A DNA stretch of 64,000 nt, taken from positions 5,084,001-5,148,000 of the forward strand of contig NC_064000.1 in the NCBI RefSeq assembly GCF_932276165.1. Reading direction: 5' to 3'. The position numbers and the translations under genes are program-made. The notes beneath the pieces were generated by a model that saw only the letters and a program-made list of their open reading frames with translations, did no database searches and was not told the DNA's origin. Positions 35,940-48,720 of this stretch are shown here, piece by piece. Within the stretch, counting starts at the first letter, position 1; the number at the start of each line of letters is the position of its first letter. Source of the DNA: Plutella xylostella (taxonomy: Eukaryota > Arthropoda > Insecta > Lepidoptera > Plutellidae).

Positions 35940-36655
35940 ATTAACATTCATTGCTAAGTCATCTAGCAATACATGTATATACGCTTATTGAACACCTGCA
36001 TCCGTTTCGTTTTTGGGCTACGTAAATATGATCACGTGTCCCAGTACCGCGCACAGCTTAAATGGCTCCCCATTCGAGATCGTAGAAATCTACGGATTCT
36101 ATGTCTCCTCTTCTCTGTTCTCCACGAGCCAAATACTCCCCCTTACCTTAAGTCCATGTTTAGCTTTCTTTCTGACACTCACACTCGTCATCTCCGTTCC
36201 TCCCATAATCATCTATTAGCACTGCCCTCCTTCCATTCAGGTTTCATGTCAGACTCTTTCGCTGTCACCGCTGTGCGTCTTTGGAATAATCTTCCCGACA
36301 ACATTAGGAAAGCTCCTTCTCGCAATGTCTTCAAGCGACTAACCCGTGCTCATTTTCTCAGCAAGTTAGATAAATAGCATTTTCGTGTACCTCTTTGAAT
36401 ATTATTATTATGTATGTATATATTTATATATAATTTATAGTATAATATCTAAGTATATTTTATGTATTTCTATTAATTTAATTATCTAGTGACTATATTT
36501 AGTTTTTCCTGTTTATTTTTTTTTTTTTTTTTGCACCTTTCTACTTGTTTTCTTGTACCTCCTGTAGGTTGGCTGGTCGAAAATGCTTTTAGCATTAAGT
36601 CCACCTTTTGTACACTTATGTTATATTTGTGCAATAAAGTATTAAATAAATAAAT
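35940..36655 (+). mobile_element. 5'-truncated LINE (CR1/Jockey type), 3' end
   Basis: It consists of the end of an ORF2 (35973-36377) followed by a 3'UTR with a T run, a small hairpin around GCTTTTAGCATTAAGTC, and a GTGCAATAAAGTATT end running into (AAAT)n at about 36650. The coding part reads LNTCIRFVFGLRKYDHVSQY, then LPIRDRRNLRILCLL and VRLWNNLPDNIRKA, the region after the RT in many CR1/Jockey elements. Everything upstream, including RT and endonuclease, is absent. The surviving 134 codons are open, so the insertion is not very old. Confidence 0.8.
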
Positions 36656-37048
36656 ATATTATTATGTAAAACTAGATACATGATTTCCGCAGGATATTAG
36701 ATAAATATTATCTTTAGTGCACCTACTCAGTTGAAGGAGTGGGTACATCCATTCAGCTTGGAAGCAACGTCATAATAATTGTACAGGCGGCTTATCATTA
36801 TCATAATGACACCGAACAGCTGATGGCTGTTATCGCTCTAACCAACAATAGGACTACTACCATTATATTCCATTGCATTTCCCCCCACAGTCGTTTCCTA
36901 TGGAACATTCGCTTTGTTCTTTTTTCAAAACTGTACGGTTCGCTCTAAGCTTTAATGTTTTATGCCAGCAGTAAGTGGTGTTCGGATGCGGTAATTTTTG
37001 CGGTAACCATTAATTTAATGCGGCAATTCTGCCCATGAATCCAGGTGG

Positions 37049-37222
37049 ATGGCCTTTGCGACGTTTATCGAAGACGAGCCGACGGACGTATTCTGGGGTC
37101 ACTATTTCGGTATCGAGTGCCATATGTGTGGTTGCGCTCAAGCGTGTGCACAATATTTAGATGTTGGAGGTAATCTGAGCTCGATATTCAAACTGCATTG
37201 GCGTCACCGTTTGCGGCATTAG
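37049..37222 (+). other. Unidentified 57-codon frame in GC-richer DNA
   Basis: An ATG (context GTGGATGG) just after a possible acceptor (AATCCAG, ending at 37044) opens 57 codons with a cysteine cluster (CHMCGCAQAC). The opposite strand is also open over the same bases (37 codons, with TPEYVRRLVF and GFMGRIAALN). I recognise neither. It could be a decayed transposon frame or chance. Confidence 0.2.
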
Positions 37223-37799
37223 CAGTTTTGTATTTGGAACAGGTTTTAGATGTGGGCTACGCTAGTTTATGCGCCGGGTGTGGGCTGCCTGGCTGCGTCT
37301 ACGTGCATCCTCGACAACCGGCTGGCTTAGACGAGATTACGTTAGCAAGGAGCGATGACACCGTCCCGGGAGAGTAAACAAACAAGGATCGCGAGAAGTG
37401 CTCTCAGCCCCTCGGTGTCTGAACGAAGCGAAGCGGATCGTCGATCCCCTGAACATGTTTTGATTAGAAAACATTGCAGAACAATATTATTATTATGGGT
37501 TTTTGATTATTAATTACCAAAATAGTATCATTTCACGTTTCAGCTGCCAAAACGTTTCATTAACGAGGTGCTTGTATTAAAGAGCAGCCGATATCGAGAA
37601 AATTACGGAGCCATTGTTGCGGGTCGGCATACCGGTGCATTTCGCATCAGACGCCGGCTGCCGGCTTCATGTGACAAGCTAAGTGCGGAGGCGGCAAGAT
37701 GTGTTGTCGTGTTTCAGGAACATCGATTGGCGTTCCCGAAGGCGGGAGATGGGATATCAAGCTTTATTCCAGGGCAGGATAGTGGGTATAGTCGGTTGT

Positions 37800-38050
37800 G
37801 AGGTTGCGGCGGTTAGGTCGTTAGGAGTCGGTTCCGGGCGCGGGCGGCACGCGGCCGCCGCAGTGCCACGCTGGTCGCCGGCGCCTCCGCCCGCGCCGCC
37901 GAATGCCCCCGAATGTTCGCGAGCTCGCCCGACAGGGGGCGCGATAGTCTATGACAAACGCGACAACCCGCGAGTGCGAAAACTTTTTTCTACTGTTTTC
38001 AAAAAAGGAACGCTGCTATGTGCCAGTGCTGGACTTTAATAAATATTGTT
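37800..38050. promoter_or_regulatory. CpG-rich patch, possible alternative promoter or 5' exon
   Basis: Within AT-rich DNA this patch is packed with CG dinucleotides (GGGCGCGGGCGGCACGCGGC and CCGGCGCCTCCGCC). Overlapping frames of 77 and 118 codons (37568-38039) follow the GC content and show no protein features. Such islands in insect genomes often mark 5' exons; this is inference. Confidence 0.35.
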
Positions 38051-39058
38051 TTTAGTGTTTGTGTATGATATTACACGGCCAGTGTTATGAAAATGTGACT
38101 GGTTGTTTTTCTTACCGGTTTGTATGAGCATATTCGCGTTCCTGTGCGGAATAATTTTAATTGCAGCGTGTTTATGCTTTTCATTGCAATCTCGAGACGT
38201 TATTACGTTAATATTATACAGGACTTAATTTTACTGTCAAGGATGCCGTGGGTTCGAATAAGAATTTTTGCCTTAGAGCCGCGTCTTGAATAACAACGAA
38301 AATATTGCTTGTTATTTGCACAATTTGAATAATGTATGTTTTAGTTTCCTATGACTTTGCAACGATCGTGATTCGCAGTTGAAGTAAGCTGTTATTAGTT
38401 TTCGGCATTGATGTATGTAGCTGAGCTTTAATGTTCCAAATAACCGGTTGTTTAGAATAATTGTGCCCAGAACATTATGATTGCGTTTTGCTAGAGATAT
38501 TCATTTTAGATACGGTGTTGATTGTAGTCATTAGCTTCACTGGACTTGGGAATTTGTCCGCGGAATTTCAAACGTACTTCTACTTCTGGGATAGGGATCG
38601 TGATATTCATGATTCAAATAATGTACTACTTATATTAAAATCTCTTTAATTTATTCAATACAATGATTTATTGATAGAACATTCAACATAATAATTATGG
38701 TAGGCATTTTAAAGTAGAATAAGAATAAGTAAGTATATCTAAGTGGCCTATCTCAAATTCACATAATACAAAAATATTGTTTATCGTACTGTTAAAAAAA
38801 AAAAAATTATAATCGTTCGACAATAAAAGAAATGTTAGCAAAAATAATAACAGTTTTAAATTTGGAATAACAAACTGTCAATTTGTTAACAGTCCTCCGC
38901 AAGTCCTCCTAATCTGTGAACCTCTGCGAGCGCGCGACCTCAATACTGCATTTCAATTATAGATCACGTCCTCATTATAATAGGCAATTACTCATGCATT
39001 TATTAGTGACATCGACGAGGGCCGTAATTGTGGGTCGTGCCATCTAATTATAGAAAAG

Positions 39059-39271
39059 ACTAGCTGTTCCCGCGCGCTTCGCTTCGCCTTAAACAGTTTT
39101 CCCGTGGGAATTCCGGGATAAAAAGTAGCCTATGTTCTTTCCCAGGGTCTAGACCGCATGTATACCAAATTTCATTCAAATCCGTTCAGTAGTTTTGGCG
39201 TGAAAGAGTAACAGACAGACAGACAGACAGACAGACACAGTTACTTTCCAATTTATAATATTAGTTAGGAT
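39059..39271 (-). repeat. Copy 4 of the ATCCTAACTAATATTATAAA repeat family
   Basis: In reverse orientation, from ACTAGCTGTTCCCGCGCGCT to TAATATTAGTTAGGAT, with (CAGA)n at 39211-39235. It is very close to copy 3 and so probably from the same subfamily. Confidence 0.85.
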
Positions 39272-40741
39272 TAGGATTTGAGATTCAAACACAGTCGACT
39301 CAGGAGACTAACTCGAAAGCAACGCCAGAATTTGTTAAATATTTGCTATATTCAATTCAATTAATTAATTTATAACATAGGTATATATTATGTTCCTACC
39401 AATATAGATTTAGATATGGATGTTAATTTCAAGTGATAAGCTATTCAGGTATCCCACGGCAAGGATAAAAAAAGTATTCGTATAAATCCTTAAATTTTAA
39501 GTTAAAAGAATCTGGCGATCCGTCACGTTATCATACTTCTACCTAAACATTAATGCAATTAATCTAAAGTATAAAGTGGTTTAATTGAATAAGGAACAAT
39601 ACGAGTCTGCAATTTTTCAGTTTTTCCGCTTCAAGACTTCCAAGTAGTATTTTACCAGCAGCAGCACCAAAAACGGTGAACGGAAACCGTTATTAAGATT
39701 TCGGCGTGATGTGAGCATCGCGGCCCGTCAGATTGTCAGTCACAGATGGTTATCTGCGAATCGGATAAAGATTCCATATTCAAACTTGTTTAATGTTCGA
39801 ATCGTTTTTTTTGGCCAAGTACTCGCAACTTTTTTTACAAACGGCCAGACATATTTATACATTGGATTTGGTCATTTCAAATTCGGAATTAGTTTTGAGA
39901 GGCAAAAAGCTCTGTTCATTTAGCTTACCGTTCAGGCGCCACGTTTTTTGGTGTCCATAGTATCCATGTCTGTCTGACAACCAAATTACTCGGAACTTCA
40001 ATTTGGACGCGAGAATATCATGTTTCAATTATTTTCGTCCTCAATTTATCATACTCTGCCATCGAATCGTTGGCAATAAAAATGTATGAAATATAATACA
40101 TTTTATTAGTAAAAAAGAAATTTTATAATACTGCTAAATTGATTCCGCCTCTTTAAAAAAAGGGTCGCTTTTATTTGGATGTAATGTAACTGGTTCCTTC
40201 GTACAATGTTGTTGTTTGCACCAACCTTGTGTCGACACATGTGCACTAAATATGGTATAATTAACTGTATAAAGATAAAACAGTTTGTTAATCATTATAA
40301 GTTGTATAACACCCCCCGCGATGTTGACTCCGTGTTTGCTATTTATAATTATATGTTGGGTAATTATGTATCTAAAGTGAAATACCTCTTACCGTGTCAA
40401 TACAAGTAAACGCCATTATAATAATTATTATTAAGCTTATAAGTATTGTATACCAACTAGTTTTAAGTCTTTTTTTGAAAAGATGGCTCAGGAGTTTCTT
40501 GTCTCCGTTCTTCTCCTTAGACAGAAAGAGCCCCCCCTTATCCGAACGGAGAGTAATTTGTAAAAATTGACGTTCATCAGAAAATTTTATATTCGTACTA
40601 TGAATATTTTTTTTGACTTTGACTTTGATGAACTAGGGTTTGTCTCCGTGGTGAGAGAGTGCGTCGGGCACTTATAGATTAACAATATACGAACCACATA
40701 CAAAAAAAGCAAAAAAATTACCGCATTTTGTTTACTGTCAA

Positions 40742-40997
40742 CGACCGAATGGCGTAGTGGTTAGTGACCCTGACTACTGAGCCGAAGGTCCCGGGTTCGA
40801 TTCCCGGCTGGGGCAGATATTTGTTTAAACACAAATATTTGTTCTCGGGTCTTGGATGTGCCCGTAAAATGGCAATAGGCCCGCCCCCTATTACATTGGG
40901 ACTAACTTAACACTCTGGCGAAAAGTGGGTGCAGCAATGCATCTCTGCCTACCCCGCAAGGGAGTACATTAGTACAAGCCGTGAGTGTGTGTGTTTT
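40742..40997 (+). mobile_element. Second tRNA-derived SINE family, full length with 16-bp TSD
   Basis: The head resembles a tRNA: box A region TGGCGTAGTGGTTAGTGACC and box B GGTTCGATTCC. A body follows with CTCGGGTCTTGGATGTGCCC and CCCCGCAAGGGAGTAC, and a GTG-rich tail. TTTTGTTTACTGTCAA flanks it at 40726-40741 and 40998-41013. It resembles SINEs described from noctuid moths (HaSE-like); that name is from memory. Confidence 0.9.
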
Positions 40998-41377
40998 TTT
41001 TGTTTACTGTCAAACAGTTTTTTTTTTAAAGTCACTAAATAAAGTCACAAATCTACTAACCGAACTAATTCAAAATAAGAGCTCAGTGGTGTTATTCGTC
41101 AATCGTAGACGGTTAGTTAGGTTGACTAGATACAAAACTGTATATAAGCATATGAATCCGACTGTACCGGTACATATTACCAAATCGCCGTATGAATCAT
41201 TCCCGCTCCCCTTCCACATCTAAACACTCTGTTTACTGTTTCTCTCTACTTTTGATCGTATAGTGTGAAATTGTATCTTTTATTAGGTCATACGATACTT
41301 TGTTGCATGTTGCAGCGAAATAAGAGTAGGTCTCACTTAGTGTATAACGTCACGTTTATGGCAGTTTGGAGGGTAAG

Positions 41378-41515
41378 AGCCCGTTTCACGATGTCTGGAT
41401 AAAAGGTATTTGTGTGATAAAATCCATACTGTCGCTCTTTTAAGTAATAGTTTAGAGAGTGCCATCATAACTTTTAATGCACTGATAACCTGTAACCAGA
41501 CATTGTATAAAAACA
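41378..41515. repeat. Diverged relative of the long palindromic MITE
   Basis: CCCGTTTCACGATGTCTGG at the left and CCAGACATTGTATAAAAACAG at the right match the arm ends of 22437-22699. The interior keeps ATAAAATCCATACTGTCGCT but has lost most of the pairing. Confidence 0.6.
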
Positions 41516-42503
41516 GTTTTGTGGGATAGTAACGATAAAACGAAAGATATAATTAATAAATAAATAAATAGGGATTTAGTTATAAAAAGTCGTCAAACTC
41601 ATCAACCAGTTCCAAACTGTCACCATGTTTATAAACACAACTTAGCATTGAGTTCCCGCGATACGGTAAAAGTTTATTTTTAGCGTTTACACAATAGGCA
41701 CCCGCGTCTGTGCATTTACATGCTTACTTTATCATGTGTGACGAGGATTTGCATAAAAATTCCCTATTCTCGTATCTGAATGGCTCCCGAGACCGCCGTA
41801 CGTACATTGTGCAATATGTCACAAATAAATATAAATATTCAATGGGTGTACGCCGTTTGTATGCATTCGTTTCGATGTTTCGGGAATTTCTGTAATGGTC
41901 AAAGGAGTCGAAGTGTTGCATTTTAACGATATTGGCATACCTATATTAGGTATAGGCGTATAGGTGATATCAATATTTTGGCATCGATATTTTTAACATC
42001 TGCCAGAGTTTTCACAGATAAACGATGCTGCATGATGGTTGAATGGTAACGTGTCGGTGGGTAGAACTAAGTCTCTAGTCACTCACCTAAACATGAAAGA
42101 TCTAGCTGTTTTTCAACTCAAATCAAGACCCGCTCTTTCTTCGTTGCTCTTCTTTTGTTTTTGTGTATTTTCCGTGCATTTCGGGAACATTACTTGGTCT
42201 CTAATTACCGTAAATAGGAGTCATCCGTCGGAACTTGTAATTCGCTAATTATCCCCGTGGCAGCCTCCTTGCTTTGAGGAAGAGGTTGTGTACTTAGTTT
42301 TTTTGTTGTTGTAATTTTGTCGGCATTCATCCTCCTTTTTGCTCTAAACGGAATGTTTAATGGTTTGTGAAATAATGAGGCAAGATAAAGTTACTCGCGT
42401 CCGGGTCAAACAATGATAATTTTACATGTGCAATGAATTATCCCCTGAACCTCGCTTGAAGTTATGTCGCTTCATGAGTTTGTTATTCGTATTTGAACGC
42501 TGA

Positions 42504-42710
42504 ATCCTAACTAATATTATAAATTCGAAAGTAACTGTGTCTGTGTGTCTGTTACTCTTTCACGCCAAAACTAACGAACGGATTTGAATGAAATTTGGTA
42601 TACATACTTGTATGGTCTAGACCCTGAGAAAGAGCATAGGCTACTTTTTATCCCGGAATTCCCACGGGAAAACTTTTCTAGGCGAACCGAAGCTACCGGG
42701 GATAGCTAAT
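42504..42710 (+). repeat. Copy 5 of the ATCCTAACTAATATTATAAA repeat family
   Basis: From ATCCTAACTAATATTATAAA to GGGGATAGCTAATT, full length, with the inner words GAAATTTGGTATACATACTT and CCCGGAATTCCCACGGGAAA. Confidence 0.85.
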
Positions 42711-43286
42711 TATCCATATCTTCATTTGTATCCCTCCTTATGTTTCAATGTGCACGTTAATAACTTTAATAAATCTTTGTTTTTAAATAGCTTCATCCTA
42801 TTCTCACAGTATTCTAGAACTAAAATATGAATCCAATTTATGAATTTAAACTGACTAGCATTGGCGCAATAAAATTGCTCAATCCAAATGTTTTAAATAC
42901 GTTATTGCTTAGTTCGATCATTAAACCCTAATCTTTAGGTAGAGACCTAGAAACGTAGCGCTAACAAGCTAAATCTGAGGTAGTAAATCTAACTGTTGCC
43001 TAGACAGCGATGGTATCTGGACATTTACTGAATAGGGCATTTCAGTTCCCACGTACCTTGTTAATGTCAGCAGTGTAATTACTGGGCCTCTAGTACGAGT
43101 TTTGCAATTAAGTAAACGAAAAAAGTTTTGGTTATCTTCTGTCACCTGCATACATTTTCTATCAACAGTTTCATGATAGTTTCCGCTAGAAACGCCACTT
43201 TGGTATGTGAGAAAACTGAAACTTTTATAGTTTTCGACGAACTATCAAACCCGTACTAGACGGGCTGTTCTATTCTAGACACTTAT

Positions 43287-43646
43287 ACACTCACGAGCAA
43301 TGAAAATGTTCCTGTGAAAATAGAACGAAATTATTCCTAAACGGAAAAAACTAGCTTAATGATTCCGAAAGACTGGTACAACACCGACACCACATCCTTG
43401 TTCCGAGCAGCAGTCTCGAAGGAAAGAATAAGCCAGATGATTGCCGACCTCCGATAGGAGATGGTACTCAAAGAAGAAGAAGAATGATTCTGACTGCAAT
43501 ATTTAAGTGCATTTAACAGCGCATTTGAATATTACCAACTAAAAGCGTAAATAAACTCTGTATTTTTAAAAATTAATGTTTGAAAAAAGTTATGCTATTT
43601 TTTGTGTCGTCAATTTGTGAACGGAGCTTTTTCATTGCTCGTGTGT
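43287..43646. mobile_element. MITE, ACTCACGAGCAATG family, with nested LINE 3' stub
   Basis: The left end CACTCACGAGCAATGAAAAT and right end TTTTTCATTGCTCGTGTG are inverted. The interior is split at about 43360-43490 by a different sequence that reads like the end of an RTE-type ORF (DWYNTDTTSLFRAAVSKER) with a (GAA)n tail. Confidence 0.7.
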
Positions 43647-43727
43647 GTAGTTATTTATATTCATGTACCGAGTAATCCTGAACTATGTGTTGTGTTATAT
43701 ATTGGGCTATAATTACCTAAACATGAT

Positions 43728-43790
43728 TATCATCAGCCCTCAATCGTCCACTGCTGAAATAAGGCCTTTAAAACTTGCAGTCAAGCTCAA
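43728..43790 (-). repeat. LINE 3' stub
   Basis: ATCATCAGCCCTCAATCGTC followed by CACTGCTGAAATAAGGCC is an inverted RTE-like 3' end, as at 26088. Confidence 0.5.
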
Positions 43791-44468
43791 GTTAGGCAAA
43801 AAGAGATAAAGTTCCGGATCCCAGATCCTTCTCATGGAAAGCCGAGTGGTCTGATAAGTGGACATTCACCTCAAATCAATATCAGTGGCGATGTTTCCAT
43901 GCCTCATTTACCTGAGAGGTGGAACTCTCTAGTCTATGGAGCAGGGGCTCTCAATCTTTTTCAGTCCTTCTAAATTGAAACTTTGGTATTTCATTTCGGC
44001 ACCTTGACCTAGCTGCCCCTTTGTTTCAGATTATGTCTACAAGTGTGGGGATTTGTTTTTTAAACCTCCAGTCTATGAGAGACGGGAGACAAATGTCCTG
44101 CTGTGGAGTGTTATGGGCTGTGTGCGTTTTGTTTGTATTCCCTAAAATGCCTAAAACCTCAGTTGCCCCACAGGCAAGGGTATCGTATATCTACGATCAC
44201 ACCTTGGGAACCCCTGGTCTAGTCTATAGACAATTGTTAGTCGGATTCAATCCCCCACTCCGGGGCCGGCCCTGTGATTGGCAAGCTCATTTACCTACCG
44301 ACTTGAGTGCCATAGTGGAGGTACAGTTACAGCGGTATAAGTATTTTTTGTTATTTTCGAACATAATAGTTCGAGGAAAAAAAAACAATAGTACTTTTAG
44401 AAGGACCAGCTAAAGTGTGTTCGACCAGATAGATATTGATGGAAATTACAAAACTTTGACTTCTAATA

Positions 44469-44696
44469 CACTCATGAGGAAAGAAACAGTTCCACTTGCA
44501 AAATGCTGACATCATTTGGCCCCAATTTTTTAAAACATTTAATAGGAAATTGTTACAAACTATTTATGTTTCCAGTTGGTAATATTCTGATGCACTGTTA
44601 AATTTACTTAAATGTTGCAGAAAGCGTCATTAATTTACTTTATTCCGTTTACGATTAATTTGGTGCTTTCCTCACCGGAACTTTTTCTTTGCCTTT
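44469..44696. mobile_element. MITE, ACTCACGAGCAATG family, diverged copy
   Basis: Left CACTCATGAGGAAAGAAACA and right CACCGGAACTTTTTCTTTGC are inverted with mismatches. The interior has TTGGTAATATTCTGATGCAC and GTTAAATTTACTTAAATG. Confidence 0.65.
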
Positions 44697-44946
44697 GTTT
44701 TTATTTTCATTTTCATAAGCGTTCCCAAGTCTATAATAAAAGTGAGTTAATTGTAGTAAAGTAACTATGTTTCTTTAATACTACCCTGCTAGTTATGTAG
44801 ATTTAAATGATGGGTATTCGAGACCACTGAAGTGTCTTCTTGGGAAGGTTTCTACGGCAACTCACATCTCGGTTAAGTAATTAATTGGGCGCACAATCTC
44901 ATATCCAATTAGCTTGTACCAAACACTGACTGTTTATTTATTAAAA

Positions 44947-45164
44947 ATAGCTGTTCCCGCGAGCTTCGCTTCGCCTTAAAAAGTTTTTCCGTGGGAATTC
45001 CGGTATAGAAAGTAGCCTCTGTTCTTTCTCAGGGTCTAGACCATATTTATACCAAATTTCATTCAAATTCGTTCAGTAGTTTTGGCGTGAAAGAGTAACA
45101 GACAGACAGACCGACAGACACAGTTACTTTCGCATTTATAATATTAGTTAGGATTAGGATAGTT
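44947..45164 (-). repeat. Copy 6 of the ATCCTAACTAATATTATAAA repeat family
   Basis: In reverse orientation from ATAGCTGTTCCCGCGAGCTT to ATAATATTAGTTAGGATTAG, with short (CAGA)n at 45101-45118. Confidence 0.8.
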
Positions 45165-45221
45165 AGGATTATTTTGGTAAAAGTATTTTCGCATATTACA
45201 TTAAAGGTACATAATATCTAA

Positions 45222-45325
45222 AGCGGGACAACCTGGACAGATTTTGCCGGAATGGCGTCAGGAGAGGCGTGAAATAAGCATGGGGAGGCTTTTGCCCAGC
45301 AGTGGGACACAAATAAGGCTACATA
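45222..45325 (+). repeat. LINE 3' stub
   Basis: GGGACAACCTGGACAGATTT followed by GGAGGCTTTTGCCCAGCAGT and GGGACA is the 3' end of an RTE-like LINE; no intact frame remains. Confidence 0.55.
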
Positions 45326-48300
45326 AACATATGAAAAACTCAAAATGGATTGGATAATCTGAGTTGCCAGCCGGATACCGGCACGTTCTCATAATTACAG
45401 CGTTTGCTCAAGCTGAACATTTTCCCACTAGTTTTCCAAGTATTGCTATTTATAAACGAACACAAAGTTATTGAATGTTATCTGCTCAGAGATATGGTGA
45501 GCGGAGAAGGAACTGGGACCGTATTTTACAAAAGGTATCGCTTTTCTGTCTGCGTGTGTGAGAGGTGTTTTTCGTTTATGTAAATCGGTTACCCAATTTT
45601 CATTACGTATAAATGTATGCATAGTATACGTGCATAGAAGCAGCATACTTAATGTTTTTGGTGTTGGAATTTTAATAATAATTTACGTATCATCAATCAT
45701 TACAGTCATCATCTGTACATGGAAAATAAGAGGTACTACCTATAGGAAAGCTTTCAATTGTTCTCTTAAAAAACAAAGGTTCCAACAGAGTTTAATTTAC
45801 GAAACATGAAGTAGCAACCGCCGGTAGTAATTGGGACCTTTTCATACTATCGGGCAATGCCTTTGTTTCAGCTTGCTCGCTTAATTACTGTAGTACTTTT
45901 GAAATCACCGTTTTATTAGTGAAAATAATTTTGGAGTTCATTTTGAATATGTCCTGTATTGTCTGCTTATATAAACTTTTAGCGACTCTTGTTATCATTA
46001 TTATTGCGCTGCCAAACTTTAGTAGAGGAAGAAGTAGTTTATACCTATGTAATCACAGGGCCGTAAAAAACTACCTAATAGTTTTAGGAATGACATAATA
46101 TGTAGATATCTATACGTATTCCACAAAAATATATAAACCATATCACTCCATGCTAGTCACATTATTATCGTAAATATCAACATATTATTATGATGTAAGA
46201 AATAATTAAACATGACTACCACAATAATAAAGGAATCTCTATAAAAGCATTGAATGTCAGTAAAACATCCATTCATTTCCTTTTAACTTTAATAACGGGA
46301 CTTCTCAGTTTTAATTACTATTAAAAATAATAGTTTATTTTTCCCTCTAGATACGGGAGCGGAAACAAGGAAAACCCGATAATATCCTCCCTAGGGCATG
46401 AATAGATTCAGATTTTCTATTCTGCGGACCCAAAGAACGGCTAGCGAACAATGCTAGCAATTCACTGGAATTACTAACTTTACCAGCTTACTACGCGTGT
46501 TTGTCGCAGTATTAACAGCTTTAGTCCAACGCAATAAGAGTTTCGAAAGCAAATTCCGAAGGTAGAGTAGTGCTGGTCGAATGTTAGGTGGTGTTCATTT
46601 TAAGCCAAGCTACCTCCCTACTAATTGTGTCATTCAGTGATCACTTTCAGCTGACGGTGTAAAAATCTCGGACACCTGAAATTAACTTTTACTGCACAGT
46701 AGGTATTACATCTGCACATAGATCATTAATTTTTTCATCTCAAATATCTGTAAAAATAACAACTGTCTTATCTTTCTCGCTCATAAGACAACGCGGACTC
46801 GGGTTCTCGCTTGTGTAGTGATGTTGAGTAAACTGGATCAGTCTCAATGGCAACTCGATTCCGCTCCAGTCAACTGTCGTCAGGGCCCTTTCTTCTAACT
46901 TCATTTCCTGAATGGCTGCAGCTCCATCGGCGATGTCTCGAGTACCTAATGTCCCGGGGACTGTTCCCGATCTATTATTTTTGTCTGATCTCCTGGTAGC
47001 GCGCTTTTGTTTTCAAGACTTTGTTTTCTTTAAACCACTGCTTTTTACTTTTTTACGATACTGTTTGGACGTAAAAGGCAATTTAAGTAGGTATTATTGA
47101 CTCACATTGTAACAAAAGTACTTAATTGAAGGACACAATAAATCGAAACCTTTGCCCTTAGCTAATTGATTGACCAGTCATACGCTTGAAGCTCTCATAT
47201 CATCATATATGATTCACATGATTTATGTAGGTACTGTTTACTCTAAATAAAGGGAGTCCCGCTCCTACGGAAGAGATATAGTTTATACAATGTGTAGGTA
47301 CATAGTTTATACATGTTGAAATATAGTTTATACAATCCACCTAGATACGCTCATATCTGTCTCCCTGTGCGGTAGGCAATGATTTCCACGTAGGCACTAT
47401 GCAATTTACACATGGCATATCAAAACATCGCCTCCAATGCCCAAATATCGTTGGAAATTGGTACGTAGGTATTTGGAAACGTGCGCATTTCCCTGCTCCT
47501 TGCGCCGGCAATGCATGTTTAGCAAACGGCCGGCACAGTCGCAACCTACAGGCAATTTCATCCGGTCTATAGAGTGTGTCGGACGCAGTCGCTGTCACGT
47601 TCCTCACCCGGTCTGCCTCCCTGGTATTCAGAGGCAGCTACGAAGCTATGCTCAATAGATACGGGCAGTTCCAAAGCTTATTATTACTGGAATGTAGAAT
47701 TAAATTAATGTTTTGGCTGATCAGGATATCAGAACGACTGTGGAAGAATGCAATCAGTAATTAGGAGTTGCAGACACCGCTTGTTTATTTCAAGCACGTT
47801 CTGTTTAGCGAACGTCTCGCGTAAATCGCCTGGTAATTGCTGGTACAAACTTTTCACACTGGTTCCTACAATGGTAGTGGCACCGCAGTGCGCCATGGTA
47901 TAGTACCACCATAGCTGTCACTGGCTTTTCCCAAAGATAAATACCAGCTTTGACATTAAATTAATAGAGCGAATAGGAAAATTGCACTTTTTGTTTCTTT
48001 AGTAGGTATGCTATTCTGCAAGTTTAATTTCTAAATGCACCTCGGAACTTATTGAGTAGTTCCATCGTACCCCATGCCACATATAAATAATAATAATATT
48101 ATACCTACGTAGATTTTCACTGCTATTCTTTACTTACCCTAGACTGACTATTTCAGAATAGCGTCGTAGTCCGTCATCGTCCGAAGAGACTTTTTGTCGA
48201 TGGTACCGTTTTGTTTGCTCGGGGAGATAATAAAATTGTACACATTTGATGTTCGATGGCCGCTCTGATAGCGGGTTTGGGTCACGCTGCAGGCGATCAC

Positions 48301-48720
48301 TGGAGCTTACACAGCAGCCGCGTAGCAGATTTGTAGGTTATGGTCTTGTGGTAGAACGGGACGCGGGATTATATTGCACAGCAAGCGGGTTGTAAGAGTA
48401 TTCAGACTATCCATGTGCCTTTTTGATCCAATTATATTGTTATTTATCAGTTTGTGTCTGTGTAGGTAACTAACCGTGGTAAATCGAAGCGGATTATCCG
48501 TCGTACAGTTTTGTTTTTTTATATTTACCATTCCACCATTCACCGAATAATTCTAACTTTACCTAATATGTAGAAGAAAACCTAATAAGCACACGTTTCC
48601 AAGAAATAGCCAATATAAAAGCTGGTTGCGAGACAGTAACTCGTTCCGCCATCCCCTAGGCGCGCACGACAGTCGGTGGCCCACCATTATTTCAAATTAG
48701 GTACATTGCAGAGTCCAGAA

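Noticed and set aside
37683..38039. 118-codon Arg/Pro-rich frame
   Set aside because: It follows from the GC-rich patch; two overlapping frames are open and neither shows protein features.
44021..44413. 130-codon frame
   Set aside because: Composition and lack of motifs suggest chance in intronic DNA.
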